NCBI GenBank assembly: GCA_000310025.1
Contig: FN649727.1
Span: 8,660,813-8,724,812 of the forward strand
Origin: Ectocarpus siliculosus
Lineage: Eukaryota > Sar > Phaeophyceae > Ectocarpales > Ectocarpaceae
Length of the DNA stretch: 64,000 bases
Direction of reading: 5' to 3'
The notes beneath the pieces are model-generated. The model worked only from the letters and a program-made list of their open reading frames with translations, did not search any database and was not told the DNA's origin. The first letter of the stretch is position 1. Each line of letters starts with the position of its first letter. Below are positions 32,043 to 45,459 of the stretch, in pieces. Position numbers and translations under genes: made by a program.

Positions 32043-35000
32043 TTGTGCCCACCAACAATGTGATCACGGAAGCGGAGGTTTTATAGACGATGGCGCACGC
32101 CGCGTTTCCCCTGTGCGAGTTCGAGAAGTAGGGGGTATAGGATCGTATTAGTTGACTCTACAAAGCTTACGATATGCCGGAACGGCGAGCTACAAATATA
32201 GACCATTCTACATGTCGCGAATAGCCAATGATGGGCACTGAGAGGGCGATACCGTAAAGTAAAAGTCAAGGCCATACCCTAACGCATTTGCAGCGTTCTC
32301 GGAAGTCACGCACAGAGAGCGGGGTGCAAAATACTCTGTCTCTCTCTCGCTAAAATGGCTAACATTACCATTATATTACTCCGAGAGGGAAAGGAAGGGG
32401 TTCATCCGGGATTCAGCCAAACAGTGGACAGTGAGCTTCCCGTGAATCGCAACCCACAAGCGTCAGCAAGCCATTTGCAAAGAGGTTGGGCATTCCTGAA
32501 TCCAGCGTTCGCTGAACACACACACTCGGCTCACAAAAAGATAATTTGCTGGTAGTGGACATCACAGACAATGTCGGCCAGGGAACGATCACGATGTGGT
32601 TTGGAAGAATCTGAGAGAGAGCTGGCCTGACATATGGTGTCATTGTCTTTTGTTTGCAAGCTCAAAAGGGTGCTTGTGTGAAAAGGAGTCGGCCTTTGTG
32701 GGCTTCGTTCATGGGTGCAATAGGAGGTAGGAGAGCGAACCTGAAGTAGTACACGCTCGACGCAGGTGAGCCTTTCGATCACGCAGCGAATCGAACATGA
32801 ACGACACTCGCACCAAAACAGAGGGTATCATCCTCTTCCACCTGCAGAAACCGCTAAGACAACCTTGACCTACACCGTAAGGGCCAGCAGGCTGAACACA
32901 ACCACCGGGTTGCCTGTAGGCTGTACTAACGCTGTAGCTAGACATGCCTCCAAGGATACTGGACAATGAACACACAAAGCGTACACACCGAGCGTGACCC
33001 GCTCAAATCTCCCTTGAGAGCAGCAGCACCGAGGAGAGCAGCGACACAGGACTCCGACGACGCGGGTAGGCGATCGCAGGAGGCGGCCTCAGGAGGCGGC
33101 TGCGTGACGTGCAGTGCTGGGGAATGACGGTCTTGGTCTTGTAAGGTGGGTGATAATGCTCTTGTCTTCAGCGTGTGAGGGTAACATCAGGGAGTGAGGC
33201 TCCGCGCACCACTCATAGTTGAACATCAAGAATGCTTTCGCAGTATCGTTAGATATCGTTGGCGGTAATATCGTTGTGTGTTTTTCAGCCCATCATTATA
33301 TTGCACTCTGGAGAACGCGTTTGTCTCCCTTTTGACGCACCGTCGCCTTCAATTTATGTTCCGATATGAATAGACTCAACTCATTCCGGGCTTGTTTGGC
33401 TCACACCTGCATCCTCTATGGGTCGCTTCGAACAGCCAAGAAGGCAACGCATCACCACCCAAGGCACCCGCCAGTAGCACCGCCAGTAGCACCCGGGAGT
33501 ATTTCCGCCTTCGATGTGGATTGGTTGTATCAAGGTGTGTATGCCTATGGTACGAGAGCGATAGCCAAGAGACCTATGCTACCGGCGCTTGTGAGATCAG
33601 ATTTCCCCAGGGTATGTCCAGGCTTCACAGCAGCGATACCAGGGGCGTTCTTGTTTCCAAAATCGGCGGAACGATCACAAAACAAAAGGCAAAAGTACAA
33701 GTAGGCCGTGGTATGAAATCGAGCCTCGAAAACTCAGTATCAACAAAGCCAGGCACCTTTTCAGTCCCAGTAGCCTTCGTAGGGTTTTTCCTAATATGCA
33801 GACATGTTGGAAAAAAGCATACAATCGGAGAAGTTGGTTTGGGTTTAGGGTTAGGCAATAGGATCTGCTTGCCCTCTCCCTCCTTGTTCTATATCCTCCA
33901 AAACTTATTGATCGCGCGAGCGGTCCCATATTGTGGAGCTATCCCTAGAACAATACCTATAGTCGCAGCATGACAGGAGGAAAAGACTTGGCTCCATGTG
34001 GAAAATGGAAAACGCTACTGCCCGTTCTAAAGTCCCTTGTGGTACAAGATCCCATGTTTCTCTTTTGACCGACGAAAAATTGTCAACAGCAGTGGTCAAG
34101 GGGTGCCGAGCGGCTCCGCACGATCGGCTGGCCCCCATGCACGGTATTGACTGGGGACATCCGGGCGCGTCTGGACCAGGTCCTAGCGTAGGGTATACCC
34201 CCCGGCGATTTTCCGGCTTTTATCGGTCCTGTGTCACCCCTAGCGCCTCCTGTAGCCGCCGTAGGTCTCGCAACTTGAGCCGGACTATCGCCAACCAACC
34301 CCTGCCTAGCGGCTAGCGTACGATTGATCAGAGGCGTGGTGGAAACGATGGGGAAACATTATGAAAACCGGTCAGTTGCGTGGGGCCTACTAGATATCCA
34401 TGATACGCACACCTATTCAAAATGAGGCATTAACGGAACAACGTGGGTAGCGTCTTGGAAAAGGCTAATCAAACACGGGACAAAAACTGGACAAGATGTT
34501 AGCGAAGCAGAGTCCAGTGCGCTTGCAGCTAACCTATGCGCGTATATTTGCACCCCGGGTTAGACAACACAATCGCAGAGCGTACAAAATAATCGTTTGA
34601 GGACTGGGTGTTTGCCTAGAACTCGCTGCATGTACATACAAGATTTTGGTCCCTTTTCATGCTTCGGCATTTTTTTCTCTCGCGGCAGCGAGTCATTTAT
34701 CGCAAGTTCTTCTCAGGGGCACACAGGAGGCTCGTTCGGTACTTCAATGCCCGTGCCCGGAGCTCGGTAGGCCTCCGTGGCGCGTGTGGTTGACGGCCAA
34801 AGTTACGAAAACATGCTCAAAACCCCGGGGGCGCGTTCCGCGCTGACAAAGCCTGGCGAATCAATTCTGAAACCTATCAAACCCATCAAATACGACGGTT
34901 TGAAATATTTGCCTCTTTGCTTCTCCACTTTCATTCGTTCATTCATTCATTTGTTCGATGATTCATGGCTGTGACTCTTCGTGTCATCGAATTGTCCAAC

Positions 35001-35771
35001 AGCAGTACCTACGTTTACTACACTTCGCAGCGGGCCAAGTGTAGACAAGTCTGAGAACATGCATCCAGCCGCAGTGTTGCACACGTCCCATTTGTCGTGT
35101 TGTTTCGGCTTCAAATTCGGTTCTCATTGGAAATTTGCCGTCATCAATCAAAGACATCATGGAAGTCTGAGTTTTCGCTGCCAAAATATTGTCCGCTCGA
35201 GCTGGCTCCAATGTAGAATAATAACGTGCGCGATGTTTCGTGCGGGAACACAAGCGTTGTAAGACACACAGTCCCTCTTCGGGCAATGCGCATGTGGTCT
35301 TGCGTCACCCGAGGGAGGGTAGATATCCACGTCCCGGAGGGAGACCTTGTATTATGTATATTTTCCAGCGATGACACTCATTGTCGAAGTTGGATTGCGG
35401 GTTTCTCTGCCAGCATTGCATGTTGTGCTTCTATTCGCGAAGAAAAGGGGCGAGTGTCAGTTGCCATTCTGCCGAGGTTTTTGATGGCGGCACGATATGT
35501 ACTTCATCATGAGGGGTTGCCGGAATCTCCTCATTCCTGACTCCACTCACAACGCGGTGTTTGGGGGGTAAAATACAAGGAGGCAAAACCACGCGTGAGG
35601 AACAAGAGTCGATTCAAACCACACAAAGGCGCGCGAGTACCGGAAAACAAGCCGGGGACCTGCATAAGTTGCAAGGGAGGGTCGTCACCGTCAAAAATCG
35701 AAGGAGCGTGGCTCAGTTTACCATCCCAAACACGCTTCCCAAGAGGAAGTACATGCCACTAGCGGACTCAC
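32043..35771. other. No gene recognised
   Basis: About 3.7 kb upstream of the EsV-1-7 gene and downstream of the ABITRAM-like exons. The longest plus-strand frame (33392-33973, 193 codons) has intergenic composition and no motif. A short telomere-like stretch (GGTTTAGGGTTAGG) is at about 33841. The left end should hold the EsV-1-7 promoter, and missing 3' exons of the ABITRAM-like gene may lie in the right end. Confidence 0.4.
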
Positions 35772-36738
35772 ATCTTCGCTCATCAGCCCAGGGTTTTCCG
35801 CGAGCGTCTTGTTGGCTTGAATCAGCTCACCGGAAGTTCCCGTGCAAACCTGGGCGTGGCAACGAGACAATGGGTAAAGCGCGGGCATGAGTGATCTGCT
35901 GTGTCGCGGTTCGTGCATCCCAACCGGTGCGGAGGCCATGCTCGACACTCCTAGTGGTCGCGATATACGTGCACCCCTGCTCGGTTGCTAAACGGTGAGC
36001 CGTGCGACGATCACGCCGGCTCGTATTCACCCCAAGTGCGCAAGCAAGGACGGCCACTCCTGCGTCAACATACCAGTGTTTTTAGTCATCGGATGTGTAC
36101 CTTGTATTCCTTCCCGCCCCGTGTCTTGACATTGCACAGGATCGTGGTCGGGTGCAGTTGAAGGGCCCCCTTCTTTTTCTTCCCCTTGACAGTCGCGGAC
36201 TCGAGCACGTTGCACCCCCCCGCATCGAAATCCGCGGCTACGATAGCGCTGGATCGGGTGGAAAGAGGCAGGGAATGAAAGTAAGGCCTTGAGTCAGTGG
36301 ACGTGTGCTGGAAGTCTTATATCGTGATTGTGAGCAGGGCTGGGTCCTTCACTGTCAGTGAATGCTTGGCGCAAGAACTGCGCAAAGCCAATGCCACAAG
36401 CCCGATACCAACATCATGTTGTGCCTCGAATTGGTGCATGAGAATTCAAACACGAGCGAACCTACACGGCCGTAGTTCATTCTTGTATCAACAGGTTCGC
36501 CCACGGCCGAAACTTGTAAGCCTCAATACGTCGAACAGTATGCCCTTCGCTCTTGCCTGTCACCACCCCCCACCGCAGGATGCGTCGGAGCGAGCTGTAC
36601 GACCGCCAGACCGTTCGGGTGGAAGCTCAGGCATTGCTCCACGCCTTCCTGGCCGAACGCGTCAGAAAGCACCGCGCAGTGGAAGCCCTGCCGAACGATA
36701 CACCCCGGTAGATCGGTGTTGGCCAACCGCGGGTGTTG
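35772..36738 (-). CDS. ABITRAM/FAM206-like protein, incomplete model
   Basis: Three minus-strand exons resemble the conserved lipoyl/H-protein-like protein ABITRAM (FAM206A, Simiate). 36738-about 36574 gives CLSFHPNGLAVVQLAPTHPA, compared with the family's HSNxxCVxxLAxSHP. 36251-36101 gives IVAADFDAGGCNVLES, GKKKKGALQLHPTTILCNV and GGKEYK. 35849-35772 gives GTSGELIQANKTLAENPGLM, compared with GKLxEVN...PxxL. In animals the protein binds actin and RNA polymerase II in nuclear speckles; its role in algae is unknown. The last exon, expected to carry a GYIAVVLP-like segment, and the N-terminal exon were not found. The join of the first two exons is not in phase as drawn. It may be a gene with missed exons or a decayed copy. 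Confidence 0.62.
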
Positions 36739-39271
36739 CTGGGGTAGCGGTGAAACGCGACTGCTCGTGCACACACAACAGACGACAAGAGAAAATTTGC
36801 AGTGAGGCGTGGGGCGACATGGAGCGATGTCTCTGGCCAACACTTGCCATTCAAGTGTACAGGATTGTTGGAGTGCGTACAGGAACGTCGGTACCGTTGG
36901 GGTTCTGTTCGAACACCTGTAGAACGCATCAGGATATACGCTGTACAAAAACTGCAGCTCCCGATCATTGGACCGGCAGCAGAGAAGCTCGCCCCCGCTC
37001 CCCACCAAGCTGCAATTTATTGGGGGTGCGTGGCCCTGACAACACTTCATCGCACCCTTTTACACGATCAACTGGGGGTATGCCCAGTACTGCGGTGCCG
37101 GCATAAGGAGGGCAATGCCAACCATCTTCAAAGGCCGATTCCACAAAGACCACTCTCACGGCATTTTAATTGGGTTCTCCCTTGAGCTGCACGCCCTGTG
37201 GTACGCTGGTAGCTGCTCAAGTTTGCCAACCTCCGGGAGATTCCCCTCCCCTCCAACCGAATGAATGGCCTCGGTTGCGGCTGATGTATTTTGAAACAAC
37301 AAATACCCCTGTTACATACGTACGGGATCCTACCCAAGACACGCATGATCCTTTGAAACATCGTACCATCTGTTGTGTGGAAACAAATTTGTACAAGTGC
37401 GGACAGAGAAGATATTTTTTCGCTCCACATGCGATGAATCTTGGGTTACTTGTTGTCTTGTTGGCAGATTGCCTTGCCACCGCTGATCGCACTACATGGG
37501 GTATAGCTTAGGCCGCTGAACATCGGCTAGGCTATACCACTCCTGTACATGGTTTGGGGCCAAGCCGTAGCTTGTGACTTAAGAACCTCTAATTTCGGCC
37601 GATGCTCGCTACTAAATTTGTCTATGAGATACCCCTACGGCGACTATATTGGTTTAGTGTACGTTTCTTGACTGAGCACCTGCTCTTATGGCCAAGCTCT
37701 TAGGTATTGCGTTTTTTGAGGCCCAAGTTCTTAACTGCTAAGTTCTTGAAGTGGTGATGCGTTCTGTACACCTCTTTCGGCCATGAAGATAATGAATATC
37801 TCGCCGTTGCCCGCTTCCTTTGGTCGTGGCTATACTGCAGCTGTGGGGCATGTCGTATGCGATACGTGATGGCTCAGATACAGATGGACAAGCTGGCATG
37901 CGACGATCTTGCAGCCTACGGCAGTGCCTGAGGTGGCAGTGCCTGAGGCAGGATATGCATATATTGCATAAGATACCACACCCCTTCGGCCGATTTTCAA
38001 AGCTCGATACTGTGCAACAAAAGCAACACCAGTGTCAAGGATGACAGCGTTGGAGCCATATCATCGAGGGCTTTCCGAAAACGCATCGTTTGATTTCCTA
38101 GGCATCATTTTCGTTGTGGAGTAATCGGGCCAAAAAGCGGTCCAGGGGGCGTGGTGTCTTAAGCAACCGACGGAAGGTGAGAATTCCTTGTGATTGAAGC
38201 AGATTGAAACATGGGGAAGTAGACGTAAATGGCGACCTTGACAGCAAGGTAAAGGACAAGCGCCTGGATTGACGTTGGTAGCTAAAGGTGACCTCATACA
38301 TGAGTTGACCATGCACAGCACCATCAGCATCGGAGCGTGTTCACACGCGCTGCCGTCCTCGCAGTCAAATTGCCTGCGATTTTGCGCTGCCTGCGAGGCT
38401 CACGCGAGCGCAAGGTTATCTTCCCACACATGTTATCCGCGAATGTTCCAGAAGTCACCTGTAAGCCCGTGGAAGGTTGTCCTCAGAGCCACGGCTGCCA
38501 TTCTTCCCCCGCCCTCCTCCGGCTTCCTCTTGTAACTGCTCTTGCCTGGGCTGCTCCTGGTCCCCTAACCTCCCAGCGCCGTTGGATGTTCGTGCAGCTG
38601 CTGCCATATCTCCACGCTCCGTCCGCGGCCTCTTAGTACCCTTGCTTCGTTGTTGCCCGTCGTCATCCATGGGCGGCCAGAGCAACGCAGCACCCTAGCA
38701 TGTACCTAGGCGATGTTCGCAAGCAACACCCACTTCGAATACATCCTGCCCGCGGCCCGCGGCGGAGGTGCCGAGGTCGGCGTAATAACATTGTCCCGAA
38801 GAGTCATTACCGAAGGGCCTGAACCCGCCGCCTTTTCGACTCAACACTCAACACGGACCACGGACCACGGAGAACCAATTGCTAGCTACCAATTGCAGAC
38901 CAGCGTGTCTACGTTGGCTTATACCATGAAAGCGACTGCTGTTGGGGCGTGATTCTTGATCTCAACCCGTTCACCTTCCACAATCTCTACTGCTTACGGA
39001 ACTTGCATCAAATGCGGTCACGGTCGCAAACGGAGATGGACGCCTGTACAGTCGCCTACAAACTGGACCACGCAGCGGACACCTGTTGTATATCTGTCTG
39101 TGTGTTTACCAAGCGCCTTGTAGCCTTCATGTTCATCGCTTTTGTCGTACCTCCGATGTCATTATCGAACGGCCACTCTCTTGCGGGGTTGGTTGTGGCT
39201 TACTTGAAGGGCGAAAACGTGTCCATTGCATGTAAGCATCCGGCGTACAGCCAAAGGGTCACACTATTGGG
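36739..39271. other. No gene recognised
   Basis: About 2.5 kb. Missing 5' exons of the minus-strand ABITRAM-like gene probably lie in the left part. A minus-strand frame at 38685-38455 (76 aa, basic KGTKRPRTERG segment, Gln/Gly-rich end) has some coding character but no supporting family. Otherwise only short frames. Confidence 0.35.
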
Positions 39272-39362
39272 TTTTACTCATGAGCGCCTCATGAGTGCCT
39301 CACGAGTGCCTCACGAGTGCCTCATGAGCACTCATGAGTGTCTCATGTCTCATGAGAAAACC
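39272..39362. repeat. Short CTCATGAGTG decamer-like array
   Basis: About nine near-tandem copies of a CTCATGAG(T/C)GC-type unit, including CTCACGAGTGC variants, of the same family as the larger array about 0.9 kb to the right. Confidence 0.8.
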
Positions 39363-39695
39363 TAAAAGTGTTAAACAGACCCCCCGTACAGCAGGACGTA
39401 TCCCCATTGTCGCCATTGCATGAGGGTCCTTGATGATGATTTTATGTTCACGACCACCGCAACATGTCTTACTGTAAGCTATGCGATGGACTGTGTAGTC
39501 TATGCCAAATGGCCAGAACAGCGATGCAAGTACTGCACTGTATGTAACAAAGTATACTCACCGTTCGTTGTGGCTCGTACCATACATGTTGAGTAGCTTT
39601 GTGCGTCGGTGCCTTGGCGCGCGGGGTCCCGTGGTTGGGAAATAAAAGAGCCAGCGGCGTGGTAGCCGCCAACGGTACAATGTAGGTGTACTATG

Positions 39696-39925
39696 ATGGG
39701 CGTGATAGCCTTCTACTTTGGGATGGAGCGTGATAGCTCGGGTTTGGTATCTCTGGATGTGGCGTGGGAGCCTGGTGGCGTGATGGCCGTGGTGTAAAGG
39801 TAAGTATGCAAGGACATGAAAGTCCGGAAGGCGTGGTAGCCGAGTGGGGTGATAGCCGCGCGGGATTGGCGTGGAAGCCGTGGCGTGAGAGCCGCCGTAG
39901 CGTGATAGCCGGGGAAAAGGACTTG
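39696..39925. repeat. Degenerate GCGTGATAGCCG array
   Basis: Around ten diverged copies of a GCGTG(A/G)(T/G)AGCC core spaced at about 10-20 bp, such as GGGCGTGATAGCC, GGCGTGGTAGCCG, GGCGTGAGAGCCG and GCGTGATAGCCG. No coding sequence is supported here. Confidence 0.7.
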
Positions 39926-40189
39926 ATTGTACACAAGAAGAGGGAAAAAAAAAACAAGTATAAGAAGGAAGTGAGAAGCCACAAAACACAAAAACCATAT
40001 CCGTTGTAGACACACACATACCCCCACCCTCAATCCTGTAATATTCGGCAAAGTCTGTACCACCAAATCTAATCCATAGCAACTGCTAACCCCGAAACTC
40101 CCCGCTCCATCTGCTCGGAAATTTCTTGCTTGCAATAATCTGTCGATGCTGTGAGTACGTCCAACAATATATATACAGTCAGTACGCCC

Positions 40190-41045
40190 AATGAGACCTC
40201 GTGAGACCTCGTGAGACCTCATGATGCCTCATGAAACCATTGATACCTAATCAGACCGCATGAGACCTCATGGAGTCTCATGAGAACTCATGGCACCTCA
40301 TGAGACCTCATGGCGCCTCATGAGACCTCATGGTGCCCCATCTTGCGTCCTGACAGCTCATTGTACACGTAGCTCATGAAACCTTATTAGGGTATACCTC
40401 ATGAGACCTTATGAGGTCTCGGAAAGGACCATTTTTAACAGCCGTAATGAGGTCTCAGAAGGTACCATAAGGTATCATGAGATGAGCCGTCATGAGGTTT
40501 CATGAGGCTTCACCAGGTATTGAATGTACCATTAGATCTCATGAGGCATCATGGTGCATCATGAGGTATCATGACGCGTCATGAGATTTCATCAGGTCAC
40601 ATGCGGTACCGTGAGGTCTCATGAGGTCTCATGGGCTATCATGAGGTCTCGTAAGGTTTCACGAGGCATCACGAGGTCTCATGGGGTATCACATGGTACC
40701 ATGAGGTCCCATGGGGCCTCAGAAGGTACCATGAGGTACGATGAGATCCCATTAGGTCGCATGAGGTACGATGAGGTGTCATGAGGTGTCATGAGGTCTC
40801 ACGAGGTATCATGAGGTATAAAAGGTTCCATGAGGTTTTTTGGGGTCTCATGAGGTATTGTGAGGTCCCCCGTGGGACGCCCCATGAGGTGTTTCATGAA
40901 ACGTCTCATGAGGTGCTTGTGAGACGTCTTATGAGATGTCCAGTGAGGTGCCATGGGCTCTCATGAGACCTCAAGATAGACACCCAATGATACCTCGTTA
41001 CACCTCATGAACCACACCATGCGGTCTCATGAGGCGTCTCGTTGT
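40190..41045. repeat. 850-bp decameric minisatellite with inverted halves
   Basis: Dense degenerate copies of a 10-bp unit. From about 40190 to 40420 the unit reads CTCATGAGAC. From about 40420 to 40960 it reads GAGGTCTCAT, the reverse complement. It switches again near 40965-41030. The core TCATGA is itself palindromic. Variants CGTGAG, CATGGG and CACGAG are frequent. Open frames across the array (MRSHEVSRGIMRSHG-like) are a product of the repeat, not genes. Confidence 0.9.
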
Positions 41046-44000
41046 TTGTTGCAATAAATGAACACGATCTTGTGATCAAGAATACTTTGACGGCGGCAAT
41101 GGATTAGCGTCGGCTCAGAACGACGATCGAAGCGCAGAAAAAGGTGTAGGTCATTCTGCTGCATGCCTTATGAATAACATTGAGTAAATTTGGTTATCTG
41201 GATAGAACAGATGAGAGGTTGTGTGTCCGACTCTTTTGCATGTGAGTGGCGGTCTTCCGCATCATGCCATGTTTATCTGCAGCACGGGTGCAAAAGGAGC
41301 AGAATTAATATGAATGCCTGGTCTAGAAAGATAATCCTGTGTTCTGTACACTTTGCTGAATGGTGTGGATGATGAAATACACTGTGTTTAGGGCTGCCTC
41401 TGTGTGAGGACCGTTCGCCCGTGCTGTGGCGCTTGTAGGCTCATCAAGACAGGAAATACACTGTTACTACGTAGACTCCGCTTTTTCGGCAAACACCAAA
41501 AACCGCAAGGTAAAGAGCGTTTTACAAGCCAAGTCGTCTCACGCTAAACAGAACAAGCTTTTCGGGAGGCACAGGTTTCCGTCTGTACCTAGACTTTCAC
41601 TTTCTTTCCCAGCTGATAGACAGTGATGATCTGTGTGGGGAGGGCCAACGAGCCAACGAAACGTTTCACGTCCCAGGCATGTCGCCTGATGTTGCGAGTA
41701 TAATCTGTTTCTTGGCCCTTGAAGTCATCGTCCGGCGGAAATCACACTCTTTGTACCGGAGAGTGACCGTTCCGTAAACCACAAACCAATCAACCCCATC
41801 AGCGTGCTGCCTCTCACCGGCTCGGTTTGGGCCTGCTCTTGGACGTTCCACCAACGGCATTCCCCGCTGTTTCGCTCGAGTCAGAGGTTGGTTGTATGGT
41901 CGGATAGAAACCGGGATGCAACTGCTGCTTACGACCGAGATCTTTCCCGAATGGGATGATTGACAAGGGAATTGCGCGCATCTGTGCACATAGCTGAGGC
42001 CACCTTTTGTGCTAGAATTAGAAACGTTTACTACCCTTGGTGGTCGGAACCAAAGCAAAATTAAGTCCTCAGTATTCGAAGAGATAATTGGAGCTAAATT
42101 GGAGCTTCGACAAGGGCAGAGTTTCACTTCGCTAGCAACCCTTCTGGCCCTCGTGAACACAGATGGATACGCCACTTCCGTTTTCACGACAGCTCAACCG
42201 TAGCCTATGGTCGGCGTCCTCGTGAATTCATGGTGCCGTAACAGTGCAGTGTTAGCATGTACCTTTGGCTCATTTCTTGGGGGTTCATGGATAGTGTAAG
42301 CAGGACTTTCTGTTTACAAAACTTGTCAAAACCACTGGGCGAATCCAGCATTGGGAAGCTCACCGAAGCAATTTGAGGGTAGGTTTAACCAAATACTCGC
42401 GCTTTCACTTGGCATTGCATTGCAGTACTCATATGGCGGCATTTGGTTCGTCATCGCATTCACTTATTGACGACCGCTCGCAATTTTTTTCCTTTCGGCC
42501 TTGCCTTTCTAACTGCAGCTGTGATGCAGGATACATTTTTGGGTGAGACAGCTGGCGCGTCAGTTGATCGATTACAATATCTTCCTTTCGATTACTTGCC
42601 TTGAGGCTCTTTCTTTGTTGACGGCTTGACGAGGCCGCAGGATAGGAATTTACTGTAGCCAGACCATGAGCGATAGTTGCTTGGATGATAGAGATAGAGT
42701 GACCTCGGTTCGGAAAGCGGCAGATACGGCCGAGCCCGACGTGTAAGTCTGACCATCTTTTGTAAACACCAACCAATGACTTCAAATGAACATCAGACCT
42801 ACGGTCTCACCCATAAACAGCGAAGTTCCTATAACAGTAGCGCTCTCTCGGGCGCACTGTGTTGTAGCAAACTAGCTCAAAGGAAACCGGCCGAGCCTAC
42901 AGAATCTATACTGCTACAAAACACTAACACAAACAGCCCTGAATCCTCTAAGTTCTACTCGCCATGGAGGCAATGTCTTCGTCTGTCGGTCAACTGCTGA
43001 ACGTGAGGGGCTCACGCCGGTTCCACCGTCTCTTTCGTTGCGGACGAACTTCTTCTGCGCGCACACGAGATTGAGTTTCTGCCCCTGTCTTCGTCACCTA
43101 CCAAGGGCCTTCACCTCTTTGTCGATTTCCCTGTTCAGTTACGCGTACTGGAAGGTTCAAGGTTGCCGGGAAAGCATGTGCTGCTCACCTCTTAAGCGAG
43201 AGCAATGATGTGTCGTATCTAGCGGATACGACGAGAACCAACGGTGGGTAGCGATCTGTGTGAATGGACAATACTACAGTACCAATTCATTCAAAACTTT
43301 AGTGCCGTGCATAGAGTTGGCCACGGAGAAGACGGAGGAAGTGAAAAGATTGATATAAGTTGTGATGGCCGTTTCTTGTACACTGCATCGCTCGCACCTA
43401 AGGAGCAGCTGCCTCAAAGTACTGGTGGTCTGCGCGGATTCTTTCTCGGTGATCACCACGCGCACGGTCTGGCCGCATAGGAGGATGTCCCGCGCAGTAT
43501 TGTCGCTGCAAGGCCCATCCTCATTCTTCAATGCCGAGTTCAGCGTTTCCTTTGAACTCAGGTGCAGGCAGGAGAGGCAAACATTCATTGGCCCCGGACG
43601 AGACAGCATCAAGGTGCACGCACCAAGGACTTCTACAACAACAGACCGAGATGAACTGTTGCCTAGGTGGCCAGAGGGCTTGGGCACCGTTCGAGGTTGG
43701 GGCGAGGAGGGTGGGAGGACGGAATCACTTGTCTACAAAGTCTATGCTACCAGTCCGCAGTGTTAGTTGGATTAACGCCTCTATCCGAGATGCGGGACTA
43801 GCTTGCACACTTCGGTGTGCAACCTCGGCGCCGCAGGTTGCAACTACTGGGAGGCATTTTGGTGCCCAACCTATTGCTGTACCGATAACCTGCCTCTGGC
43901 CATCCGTGTGATCGTCACGGGGTATTGCGTTCCCTACTTGCTCTTCTCACCAGAATGATCTCCCATTTCTTCTCGGGACCGGGTCTTGCCATTTGGTTCG

Positions 44001-44188
44001 CAGCAGAAAACAAGCAGTCCATCTCACGCATGTGATGTCTGTCCATCCGCCAACCCACAACGAGTGATTGCGGGTTTCCAAAATAGGTGGAGGCCTTGTT
44101 GTCATTCCTTCTGCGGGACCCCCGTTGCTGGCTCTCTCTGGTCTCTGGTATCTGCTGTTCACTCTACCCCTCAGCAGGCACACAGAGC
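41046..44188. other. No gene recognised
   Basis: About 3.1 kb. The longer frames (minus 42187-41666, 173 aa; minus 42785-42429, 118 aa; plus 43362-43766, 134 aa) show no recognisable motif. The right end should contain the promoter and any 5' UTR exon of the SMC gene. Confidence 0.4.
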
Positions 44189-45417
44189 ATGGAGAGTCCA
44201 AGGGCCAAGCGCGCACGGCGTATCCCACCAGGATGTAGCAAAACACCAGAGGCAACGGCAGTAGGAAGTCGGGAGCAGGTGTTGCTGAAGCGCTTGCAGA
44301 TCGAAGGCTTCAAAACATTTCGCGACAGGTGCGCGTGCAGACCTCGTGTTTGAAACCTCACGTATGTATGCAATCCCATGAGGTTTGAATTGTGCTACCT
44401 GACATTACTTTGGCTTACCCCCGTTGCCAATCTGTACTTCGTCTGCGCATTTCCTACCGGGCCTGGCTTTTTCCTTGCGCCCTATCTCTCCTACGGCCCT
44501 ATCCCTCTGTCGCACGACTCTCCAAACCTCCTGTCTGTCTGTCTATGCTACTACGTACAGCGAGGTGATCGATGTATGTCCCGGTTGGCAACCAACGCCG
44601 TACAATGAAGAAGAATCACTGGCTCCCTCCCCCCTAACCGTCGTGTTTGGAGGCAACGGGGCCGGCAAGTCAGCCCTATTCGACGGCGTGTTTTTTGTGC
44701 TCTCGGGACAGGTGTGAAATTGCGCCGCATTTTTTTTTTCATGTGAAGGATCTTCTTTGTACGGAGTTGAAGCTTCGTTGTACAACGGTGGCTGGGGGGC
44801 TTAGTTGGTATCCTCACAAAGCACTTCAGTCTCTACAGAAGAGACGAAATGGGTTGCTGAACCCAACCCAACGCAACCCTTCGGGAGTTAGAAGTAAAGG
44901 CAGGCACCGCAGGAACACAAGGGAAGTTTTTCGTAGAAAGAACAAACCTGTTGTCCAGTTGTAGTTCCGTACCAGTAGTGTTGGGCACCTGTCTACGCCG
45001 TTACGGTTACTTCGTGGGTTTGACGCACCGACCGGGGGCACAAAGAGTATAATTCTCTATGGCGAGGTGGTAATGATGTAAGTACTGGTACTAAATATAG
45101 GCGTATATAGCAGCCTAGATTCAGAGCAACAGTCAAGATCAAGATAGGTTCCGTTTTCGAGCATCATACGATACTCCAATAGCATCACTCATCACTACCT
45201 TGATGGTTTGCTGCCGTCGGAGTAAGACGTCGGGAGAAGCGTGTGGCTTCAGTCACGTGTTTGGGTGAAGAACCGTCGACATTGTAAAGTAAGCAGCACA
45301 CGAGAAGCCACACGGAAATGCAGTCACAAAAACAAGATATATTTATATCCCGAATGGTGCACCAAGTTTTCTACCGAATGGCGTGGCGCAGATTGGCGCC
45401 CAGAATAGGTAGGATGA

Positions 45418-45459
<42 letters not shown>

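Noticed and set aside
33392-33973. Plus-strand open frame of 193 codons
   Set aside because: The composition is intergenic, it crosses a telomere-like GGTTTAGGG stretch, and no domain or splice logic supports it.
38455-38685. Minus-strand 76-codon frame with a basic NLS-like segment
   Set aside because: Short, low-complexity, and no exon partners or family similarity were seen.
40581-40966. Repetitive open frames (MRSHEVSRG-like) in the CATGAG array
   Set aside because: They arise from the 10-bp repeat (coding period 30 bp) and have no start context or splice support.
39272-41045. CRISPR-like appearance of short repeats
   Set aside because: The units are 10 bp, degenerate, contiguous and without spacers; the sequence is eukaryotic.
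41666-42187. Minus-strand open frame of 173 codons, checked as a possible retrotransposon fragment
   Set aside because: No reverse transcriptase, integrase or protease motif could be found.
43300-43480. Possible WD40-like blade (IDISCDGRFLYTAS) upstream of the SMC gene
   Set aside because: Only one weak match of a few residues with no neighbouring blades or convincing splice sites.
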